Made by a program: the position numbers and the translations under genes. The notes beneath the pieces were generated by a model. It did not search any database. It was not told the DNA's origin and worked only from the letters and a program-made list of their open reading frames with translations. From contig OU452209.1 of assembly GCA_911728435.2 (NCBI GenBank), forward strand, positions 14,180,869-14,244,868: a DNA stretch of 64,000 nucleotides, given 5' to 3'. This document shows, one piece after another, positions 34,101-46,100 of the stretch. Origin of the DNA: Apoderus coryli. Its lineage: Eukaryota; Arthropoda; Insecta; Coleoptera; Attelabidae. Within the stretch, counting starts at the first letter, position 1, and every line of letters begins with the position of its first letter.

Positions 34101-37100
34101 TGAATTGTGAAGAGCCTGTCAAAAAAGCAATGAAATTGAAGGATAATGCTTTTTTGACAGTTTTTGACATCCATAACATGTTTTTTTAACATATTTAAAG
34201 ATAAATGCTTATAAATGTGTTTGCTTTTGTGATACGGACTTACGGTTTTCACAGTTCGCTAAATAATCAAGAAATATTCAATAATCCTGGAAAAAGTCAT
34301 AGGCGTTAATTTAAAATTCCAAAGGGATAGTGAGTTAATGTCGAAAAATGGGTAGATAATTCGGCCTTCATAAAAAATGATTAAAAAGCATTTGAAATTG
34401 CAACTTTTTCCCCATTTAACCGATGTTCTTACTCTTACGTTTATATAATTCAAAAACTGATACGAGTCATCTTTTTTCTGAAGGATTAGTCTTAGTTAGT
34501 AAGCAATCTCATTAATTAATTCTAAACCGTATTTATAATTGCTTTGACATTTGTTTGGCCAGGGAACTTTGATCTTTTACAAATGGTGTTTCCAGCTCTT
34601 TATGGTAGTTTTAGATTTTATAACATATCGAAACTACGATGCATGTTTTTTAAGTAAGTACCGTTTTAGAATTAAAAAAAGACGTGCAAAGATATCGCAA
34701 TAATTTTATTTTTACATGAAAGCCTGTACCTTAATCTACTTTTCTACATAATTTCCGTGAATATTGAGGCACTTGTCATAACGTGGCACCAGTTTTTGAA
34801 TACCCTCCTCATAAAATTCTGCCGCCTGACTTGTTAACCACTGTATCACAAATGTTTTGACTTCGTTATCACAAAACCCAACGTTTAGGCAGTGCATTGA
34901 CTTTCCTTGAGCGGTACCACAATGAAGGTGAAGATTTTTTAGACCAAATTACTAGTTACTGGTGACGAAACATGGGTGGCCTACGTCACACCAGAATCGA
35001 AACAACAATCCATGGAATGGCGACATTCATCATTACCCAAAAGAGTGAAGTTTAAGCAAACAATTTCTGCCCGGAAAATCATGTGCACAGTTTTTTGGGG
35101 CAGAAAAGGAGTATTGCTAGTGGAGTTTCTGCATTTGTGATACAGTGGTTAACAAGTCAGGCGGCAGAATTTTATGAGGAGGGTATTCAAAAACTGGTGC
35201 CACGTTATGACAAGTGCCTTAATATTCACGGAAATTATATAGAAAAGTAGATTAAGGTATCTAGGAACAGGAACGTACTGTTTATAAATATCGTCAATTT
35301 ATTTATTCTACTTATAGTGACACATAAATCCATGTTGATTCAAATCAGTTTGCATGTACGTTCGGAAAAGCAATATAATATTCAAAATAAAATTTTCTAT
35401 GTATATTAATGTGGCATTTCATTTATTTAAATATTCATTTCGTGTAGTACATTTAACAGTTAATCTTCACGTGTAGTGTTGTATTGCATTTTATTATGAA
35501 GAGACAGATAGGTTGATGCAGTTCTGTTTGTTGAATGTGTAGGAGGTCAGTTTTTCAAACATCAAGAAGCCGGTCACACATCACTGACCATCCCACATTT
35601 TACACTCTGTGAATGACGAGCTGGCAGTAGCGTCCAGTATTTTTAAACTTTGATCTTCCAAGCTTAACTTTACTTTTAAGAATCTGACTAAACGTATATT
35701 ACATAATATATAACAAAGGAAGCAGTTACTATATTGAATTGAACAACTTGTTCACTTACTGTTGGAAAACATAACAACTTAATTTGGAAATTAAACGACG
35801 TCTACTCCACAAAATACGGTCAATATATCTTCAAATCAAAGAAGGAACATATCCAGACATGTTTCGGAATATTCTATTCCATCTTCAGTGGCATAGCACA
35901 TAGAATTTACATAAACTCAGATCTTGAGAAATTATACATGGCGAAATGCAAATATCTATAATAGGCACCTTGTGAAAAAGAAAAATTAAAATGAAATTAT
36001 TATTATATAGGTTACATACTATTTTTATTTATTTTTTTTTTGTTAAGTTAATCATCTTGTTGTCTAATAATATCTTAAAATGATTTACCGAAAGAACAGG
36101 TGATTTTGTCTTTTGTTAAATAAAGAAATTAACAGTGAATAATTTTAGTCCTATAGAAACATCTGTTAAAATGTTCTTTATATGCTCAAAAAGAATTATT
36201 CACAACGATTAAAAAACAGTGCGTCATTACTACTATCTTTTGTTTGAAGACTCTATTGCGTCAAAAGTCCTTAGGGGTTAGCAGGTCACTCAATTTCACC
36301 CCCTTTGTCCAAACCATCGTCGCGGAAATACATACTTCAGTGGTTTCTGAGAGTTTAAGTCTTGGTGTAAGAAGAATCATCTCATTGTCAACTGTAGCAA
36401 GACTGTTGCTTAACGTTTCCACAGATATAAAAGGTTCTTTAATTTTGACATACCTTTTAATAACAATCACATACCATGGTCGGAATCAGACAAATTCTTC
36501 GGGGGCCTCTTAGATTCTGAACTCAGTTGGATGAACCATCTGGATAGCGTGTGCGGCAAGATCTGTAGAAGATCTTTGTCCTGCATTTTTTAAAGAGCTA
36601 TATGGACAGACAGTCTTTAGTGTCTGTTTATTATGCCCAAATATATTCGGCAATTTCTTACGAGATAGACCGAGTTTTTTATAGTGCAAAAACGGGCCAT
36701 TAGGAATATTTTTAATATTGAAGTGTATTCCGGATATTTTTATTTGCGTCCTTCAGCCATGAAGAGTTGCCAATCGGAGAATATTTTTAAAAGAACATTG
36801 AGGAAATTGTTAACGAGTAACGCCTTTTACAGCCTCAACGAATTAATTTCCTCATTGTAGTGTATTCGTGATTTCTTGTTTTTATTTTAATGATTATTTT
36901 TAACGTGTTATGTGTTCTTTTTGACATGTTGTGGAAAAAGCAACTATTGTTTGTTATTCTATTATTCATTGTTTTATTATTATTGTTTTGTCTATGTACA
37001 ACAAAGATTGTGTATCGTAAGACTAATAAAGAATTGATTGAAAAAAAAAGGTACTGTACCCTAATAAAGTGCCAACCATGTACACAACATATAACTCGAG

Positions 37101-40100
37101 TATTATAGAAATGATTTCGTTTCAGAACTCATGATTTTAATTTTTCATCATTGCACATACCGAACAGTTGGCTAAGAGAAATTAATACTTTTGCAACCTA
37201 AACTATGCTCGCGTATATTTAGAATATAACACGCCACATATATAATAATATTTTTTACATATTTATATCTACTGATATTAATGATAAGTTATTGCCAACG
37301 TCAACGACAACCGTGTATATTTCAGAATTTCTCTTTCTTTGTCTGACTGTTGCTTTCCGTATCAATTATAATTATTTATACTATTTTATAGACAATATTA
37401 AATAAATAGATATGTGACAACTTTATTAGAACAAAATTTACATAATATTTGAACTAGATTTTATTTTTTGTTGCGCGAACTGGTTCAATTTTATAAAGAT
37501 TAAAATATACAGGGCGTCCAGAATTGAAGTGACAAACGAGGAAGGAGTTACAGCTCTTTAAAGGTACCCCACTGCCATTGATTTTTTCAAAATTATTCAT
37601 ATTCCGACTTCGGATTTGAGGGAGTTCACTAATATTTTCAGTAGTAATACCCCTAGGGTCTTGATAATACCGAGATAATTTTGTCATAGAGAATGCCGAA
37701 AGCGTGTTGCTTGATAATAGCCAAAGGGCGCGGGCCGAGGGCTATTATCCTTGAGCAACTCGCTTGAAGGAGTATTCGATAAGATAATTTTTTACTTTGT
37801 AGATATCAAAAATTTGATTGTCAATCTGACGTTTAATAATTTTCAATTTTAATCAAACAAATATTATTCATTTTTATTTAAAACTAGAGTTGTGAAAAGT
37901 ACAATTGGTAAATGTTAAATTGGAAGAAGAGTTTGCTGAAGTTGATGGATTGTTAATTTCCACTGTTGAAGAAATTCCTCGCATGGTGTTGATTATTTCA
38001 CCATGGCGTTCTTGGTTAATATTCAAGTACGATTTAATTGAATTAGAGCTGCTATGTCCGGTTCTTGTTATTAATTGCTGTTCAGGAATTTCTTTACTTG
38101 CCAAATGGCTAACTGCAGTTCATCTGTTCGAATGATTGGATATCTTTTTACACTTAGTGTCCAAACCAATACCTTGCGCGGATGATTAATACATATTAAT
38201 TGTGTTCTTGCCTACCGGTATATTGTCAAACCATGTGTCACTTTCGGATTTCCAGAAACGATTTGGTCTCTAGAATAGGCGACTGGAAGTAATATTTTTC
38301 CCCCTTTTGCACAATAATTTATGGAATAACCGAACAGGGCATGCACTTTCGTTTGCAATATTTGGAACAAGCCACTTACTATTTGTACAACTTTTCGATC
38401 CTCCTTGGCATGTTTTACTGAATATTGGATTGTATTCAATTCTGTTGGTTGGCGGTCCATCATTATTTTTCTCAATCGTGAAATAATCTATAAGGCAATC
38501 AGCTGGTTCACCACCTCGCCAAGCTAACTCAACAGTTACAATACCTATGCTAAAAAAAATTTTGTAAACCTTCTGGTGAACATTCATCCCATAATCCAAT
38601 GATTCTAGCCAAATCACTTGAACTCAAATTTGATGAACTGCATTTTCGTTTGTTTGGATCCTGCTGTAATCTTTTACGTTTTGCATTTCTTGCATCTCGC
38701 GCATTTTTGAATGGTAAACGGGTCGAATACAATTTTGAAGTCATTGAAGTATTTTGCCTGGAGTCGCCTACTCGTAGTATTCCAAATTGTTGTTATAGTT
38801 GTTTCTTTATATTCAGTTCCGTCAGCTTTTCTCATATTTACCGCATAACCTTTCAAAATATTAGCCAAATTATGCAAACTCGTTTCAGCATTCAGTTCGT
38901 ATTCTCTGGTCGCACAAAACTCGAGAAATATTTTCCATACATATTTTTTTGATTTGATTGTATATTTTGGTATATTATTAGATATAATATCATTAATTGC
39001 ATCGTTAGATGCAATACCAAATCTTCGCCACATTTTTAAATCAATTGTCAGTTTGACGTTTAATTAATTTTTAATAAAAAGGAAAATTGGATGAAATTTG
39101 ACACATGACTTAAAATTAAGTAATTTGATTGGTTACTAGGTATATTTAGTAAAAAATTATCTATCAAATTTCGGCCATCCATAAAAGTTCTACTACTCAC
39201 AACAGTTAAGATTATGCATGATGTTACACTTCGACGAATGTTATAATTGCTTGAAGAAGTCGCTTATTAATGTACAAGGCAATAAATTTGTTACTCATTT
39301 ACGGAGATAATAATAAACGTTACGTATTGGATTTCCAAGTATTCGCCTGCGCGGTTATAGCAAGAAAATGCTACAGAAATTACCAATCAATCTGTATTCA
39401 AATGCATCAAATTCTCTGAAACAAGTTGAATAATATATCGAGGTTTACGTTAAATACGCTAAAATTGTGTTGAAAAACAACTATTCACGTGGCTCTATCA
39501 CGAACTGGGATTGTTTTTCGCCTCTCATCATGCATACAAAACTATTCCAAGGTTGGTCTGAAAAGCTACATACCGATTGAACGTTATTTCTTATTTTACC
39601 TACACCATTATTGATTATTTTTGTTACTTGGGTGTGGTCCTTTTGATTTTGATCGTTTGTCAATCATATCGTATCTATATAGTCTATTGTAGTCAAACTT
39701 TATTAAAATTCAAGAATAAAACAAACTAAATATTTGTGTTGAATTTATCTAATTTTTGCTTCGACATTAATTTACAGCAATGCAGAAATTTGTTGACGAT
39801 GTTTTACAACATTACTGAAATACTGAACTAAATAGGTATTTTTAACATTTATCAGAACTATGCTTCTTTAAGGCCGTCGCACGTCAAACATGACAGACTA
39901 TTTCTTACGTACAAAAATTTTAAAGTTGCCAAAAACACAATCGGCAAAATTCCGTATAAAATTGCATAGTTTCTAAATTTGCCCAATGCGCGCCTATACA
40001 TCGGTCACTGTTTCCGACGCACATCAGCCACGCTACTCGGACAACTCACTAGAGAATAAGAAAAATGTGGCAAACAGGGATGGCAAAATAAATAAATATA

Positions 40101-43100
40101 TCGATATATTGAATCAAAAGATATATCGAAACTATATATCGATATACCCGATATATCGAATTAAAAAATATCGATATTTTATATATATATATATATATAT
40201 ATCGATATATTTGCTATATTTTATTTTAGAGTGGATTGGTAGTAGTTGTAAATAAAATTCAAATTTTAAAGATTAAAATAATGAAATAAACTAGTATTCA
40301 TTAAAATTTATTTGCCTGAAACTACATATGCATTCCAAACAAAAGTAAGAATATTTTTTAGGAATAATTATATTAGGTTAGGTCAATTAATTCAAAATTT
40401 TCTGGAACAGAACTTAGAAATAACAATTTTGATAATCTATTTCCAACTAAACAATTTCGATTTTTTGCTGTGTGCGGCGACTACTACGGCAACACAACAA
40501 GGACCTTTTAGTTTTAAACCTGTGTATATAAGCTGCTTTCTTTCGCTATTGATTTCAGGATCCAAATGCGTTTGGATTCACATATTCTTTCGCTAAAACC
40601 GCATTTTCTGATTCATCCCCACTTTAGCGCCCATCGCGTTCCGGATACGTAATCCCCTTGCCTCTTTTAGGTAAACTTATCGAGCCTTCAGAAATCCAAC
40701 AAATCCTGATTAATAAATCCGGATCAAGAAAACTAGGGAAAGAAAGCAGCTGTAGCAGATACATTTTCTGAAGTAATCATTACATTTACATTTATTTTGA
40801 TACTGTACCGATATATCGTGTTGTATATATCGATATTTGTTTCGATATATCGAAAGAAATATATCGATTAAAATATATCGATATATTAAAAAAATATATC
40901 GATATTTTTAATATATCCATATATCGTTGCCATCCCTAGTGGCAAATAAAATATATTCAGAAACGATCCAATGACGTCGGTATCTTCTTATGTAGAAAGT
41001 GATAATTTGCTCACAGTAAATAATACCGAAAACTGTAATTCAAATATAAACTTACCATCTAGCATAATTATTAATAATTATGCTCAAGCCATAATAAATA
41101 TTAATAACAATTATTGAGAGCAATTTGTTTGGGTTATATCAGGTATAATTAATTATTAAAAAACAGTTTTAAGGACCACTGGTGGTAAAGCATTCTTTGC
41201 GGCCCTTCGCTTTATAGCAACGAATGCTTTACCGCCCTTGATACTTAAACCTTAATATACTATAAAATATCTGTCTAAAAAACACTAGTTTGTATTATAT
41301 TATATTATATTATATTATATTATATTATATTATATTATATTATATTATATTATATTATATTATATTATATTATATTATATTATATTATATTATATTATAT
41401 TATATTATATTATATTATATTATATTATATTATATTATATTATATTATATTATATTATATTATATTATATTATATTATATTATATTATATTATATTATAT
41501 TATATTATATTATATTATATTATATTATATTATATTATATTATATTATATTATATTATATTATATTATATTATATTATATTATATTATATTATATTATAT
41601 TATATTATATTATATTATATTATATTATATTATATTATATTATATTATATTATATTATATTATATTATATTATATTATATTATATTATATTATATTATAT
41701 TATATTATATTATTTGATAAATAAATTATTTATTGAAATGCAATAGGTATACCTAGGCATAGAATCTTTTATTCGTATTCTGTTGGCATTAGCAGTCTCA
41801 GCATCTGGCTGTAGCATTTACCTACCAACAAACTTATTTGTACGCATGCAACATAAATTTTAGATTTACCACTTTTGTTCTTTCAGTTAATATATTATGG
41901 TTGGAAATGCCTTTATACGACCAATGATTTTATTCTTTATTTTATCATTATAATACAAAATCATTTTTCAATGCATGATACATTGTTATATGCTACTTCT
42001 CATGGTTGTTATTTCATAAATATAATATTGTGTAGGTATATAAGGAGAATAATAATTATAAATGAACTCTGAAATGGTAATCGTTTAGAGTTAGAGTTAC
42101 ACCGCTTAATGCAAATACGAGTACTCTTAGCTTCCGATGCCCATTAGTCATTATAAAAAAACGATGTGTTCTGATTCTTTTTTTAAGAAAACTAAGTGTG
42201 ACACTAACATTAAATAAACTGGCGCCCTTGAGGCACGAACAACTCTCCATACTGAAATTGACTGTATTAAATGTACTGAAAATGAGTAAAAGTGAGTATA
42301 GAGCGCCCGTTATATTTTTTAAAGGACTCATAAATAATTTAACAAAATTTGCAAACTGCTGAATTATTAATATTATAATAAAAGCTTAAAGCTTTTCACT
42401 TAATTATTTTTTCTCATATATTTTTTGAGCTTTATTATATTTATTAATATTTTCGTAATCTGTGGTATCTAAAACAGCAGTATTTTGTTAAGTTATTTAT
42501 GTTTGTGTTTGTGTTTGATCTCTAATTTCTCCCGACGCCACTTATAATGAGCCCTTTAAAAAAAATTAACTGGCGCTCTATACTCACTTTTACTCATTTT
42601 TCAATTTATATTATACATACTGGGACGAATATTAAAATTGGAGTATGGAGCATCAGTTTATTTTTGCTGCGATCCAGTTATGTATAACTAACTACTACTT
42701 CAATATTCACTTATTTGTTCATCGCAGTTCTTTTTAGGCCAAGTTCTTTTGGCAAATCAAAAATTGCTTAATTTCCTATTTAGGTCAATAAATATGGTTT
42801 TTTATTACCTTTTGATGCTGTCCTAAAATAAGGCGTTTCAATTGTATCTCTGATATTATTAAAGCCAAATTATATAAAGGAATTTAATGACATTTTTCTC
42901 TTCAATTTTATATACATATTTGGATTTTGGTCCCTTCTACAAATCAAATTTGCATGCGCTGTATACATAAATTGTCATTGAGATATAACGAGTCGCTATA
43001 AGCATTATTTTACATTGTACACAAACGGGTGCATTGGGTGGGGCGTAATCGCATACCAATATGGCGGATTCTCCAGAGCCGCGCTATGCTTATCCACTTT

Positions 43101-46100
43101 ATTTTTACTTAAATAATACATCCTGGTATTAACATATTTAGTCGCAATAGATTTGATCAGTAAATGTATATGGTTATCAAACACTGATTGATCAAAACCG
43201 TGCACAACTAAATTAGGAAAAATATTACTATTTACAAATTCCTTTAAAACAAGGTTTATTATGAATCCTGCGGACAACTTTTTATTAGTAGCTACTACAC
43301 GATTTTTTATGATCTTTTCGGATTGGAAGCAAACGTCTAAAACATCTTTTGAAGGAATTTGTAAATCCTTTTTTGCCTTCATTTTAATAAAAGAATAACA
43401 CTTATTAATGCATCTCGACACTTTCTGCAAATAATTTGCTTCTTTAAACTAAAAACAACAAATCCAGCAATATAAACAATAATGAATTTCGAAAATTCAG
43501 AAAATGGTCCAGGAAGATAATCATGATCTGGATAAATTATATTTGTGTACATTTGTCGTTGGTATCCAATTAATTCGAGACACATATTCTGTCCAGATAT
43601 ATCTACGAGCTGGATCATTAGGAAATCTAAAAATCAGAATATGTTTTCAACACATATTTAGGGGTCTTTTTTGCTAGAAAGTGATGAAAAAGTAGAGAGT
43701 TTGAGAGTAGAAATCGAGTAAAAGAATTTGTAAAAAAAATAAACTACAATGCACGTGTGAATCGTTCAGTGTAGAAAGAAGAATGCTACCAGACTCCTAT
43801 AATAATGTATTTTAATAAGTTCGCCTAAAAAAAACCCTAAATACGTTCATGTACAATGTTTACAATAATTGGTACATACCTATGAAACGTTATTCCTGAT
43901 ATTTTCTGGTCGATTTCACTTCTACTACTGCAACTACGCACAGCACAGGACACCATTATAGTATATTGTCAAATAACCGTCCAAAAAAACACGAAAAACT
44001 TAAGTAAACTTGTAAAATACTCGTAAATAACACTAAAAACTTGAAAGCACGACAAATGATAGAGGTCGTATACCAATATGGCGTACCTGCACCCGCTTTT
44101 GGCCACGTTAGAGCGTCTCCCCCCACCTCAATGTAAATTATACATTGCAGTGTTTTCGATGCAAAATCTATTGACAAAAATAAAATCACCTCATTTTTCC
44201 ATTTAGTTTAGTAAATATGATTTTTTTTAAGTTTTGACCCTTTTTATACTCTTTAGCTACGCCCTATGAGTCCCAAAATCTAATCAATTTCTCACCATAT
44301 CCAATTGTATTGTTATACCAAATTTGGTTAAATTGAGTTTTTTTGTAGGTATACAGAATGACAAACATTTTTTAAAAAACACTTATTTACATTTAAAATA
44401 ACCCAAAACAGGTATTTCCGGTGAAAAAATATTTTTTTTTTCAATTTGTGTGTGGCATATACTATGGAGAGCTAAAAATACTAGAGCACCGCCAAGGGTC
44501 GGGAATACGAGGTAACTGGCAGCCCTTGAAAAGAGATCATCTACACTTTTTGTATGTCCAACATATTGTATTCGGAACTAAAGGAACGAGTCCTGCTGCG
44601 TTAATAACTGCTTAAATTCGTCGAGGTATCCTTTGAATTAAATTATTTTAAGGATAACATTTACTAACCTAATAAAGTAGTTAACGCGAAAATATGGGAA
44701 CTTTGCGAGCCCAGCAAATACAACGAGCACCGAAAAATTTTGCTCGGTAGTGCTTCCGGCTCGGTTCGTTCGGAGCAAATTGCTAATGTGAGTACGTACA
44801 TTTACTCATGCATTTATACAGGGTGGTCCACCAAAAGTATTTATTCAGTTTTTCTTTTTCTATTTCGTCAGATATATCTACTCCATACGAGAATGGTTCG
44901 TTTTTATCGTTCGTTTCATAGAGATTTCAAATTCATACACCATCTGTTAAATAATTCAGTTAGATACACAAATTCCTCAACATCATTTAGTTAATTTGTT
45001 TCAACTAAACCATTAAACATAAACTAAATTAATTCAATACGAACGCAACAAATTTTATTGCGATCTACAAACTGAAAGTAAGCAAAATGAATAAATCATA
45101 ATATAATACTATTTGTGTGTGGCGTAATAAAATCTACAATAACTTTAATAAAATTATTTATGTTCAAATTTAGATTATAATAATAATTCTCAGATATTTA
45201 TTATTGCTGATTTAATAATATTTTATTATTATGAAACATAGTCTGAGTTTGCAACAAAATAAATATACTTTACTGCAACAATGTTATAGTGTTTGGGATT
45301 AAAAATCAGTAGCTCGATGATATTTGACTGCGCCAATTTGTTCACTATACAAACGCCGAGATGACCGAAATGCACTTCATTTATGGACTCACAAAACACC
45401 TGAAATAAAATAATGTAGTTATCTTTCATAGAGAGCTTTGTCGTGACCATAGCAGGTTAAATTTCGTTGTCGTTTCATTTGGATTTTCTACACCATAGTG
45501 GTACTGTATACACATAAACTTGAAAAATGTACTTCGTTACCTAACTAAGCGGTATTTTGACCTTCCAAGTGTTGTTATTATTACAAAATATGGCATTTTA
45601 TATTTTGTAATACCTTTTGTCCGTAAAGTTCAGGGATAATAATTGTCTATGTAATTTGTTCATTATTTTGATGACTCTATAATATTTTAATGGTCGTTTG
45701 CTATTAAGGTTCACACCGTTAGAGTAATGGGATATTTATGATAAAGCATAGTCCATAATACTGTGGATATTTAATAGATTGGGAACAAATCATCGATGAT
45801 TTATAAAATTATCGAGGAACTTCCATGTAAAACCTCGTGTTCTTTGATCTGTAGTCTAATCACATAATGTACAAATCAAATTTTTTTCTTCCTACTTACA
45901 TTTTCTATTTTTTTCTTATACAACAGAATTTCATTCCATGAACGAAGAAACTAAACTATATAGTATAGAATAATTTTTTGTTTATCTGCCGAGTATAAAA
46001 TTTAAGTATCCAAAATGTTTTTCCTTTTCTTTTCTTCTTTACTATTCTTTATTATATTGTCGGGTCACTTATACTGTTTTTTTTTTCATGTAGATCATTC

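Noticed and set aside
36244..36513. 89-codon ORF with an antisense 69-codon ORF
   Set aside because: No domain recognised and no splice or promoter context; may be part of a decayed repeat.
41290..41724. 144-codon ORF of YYIIL repeats
   Set aside because: Produced by the (TTATA)n array; 5-bp repeats read open in all frames that avoid stops.
44819..44840. CAGGGTGGTCCACCAAAAG as a second DD41D element
   Set aside because: Only about 20 bp match the end; no opposite end or TA pair found downstream.
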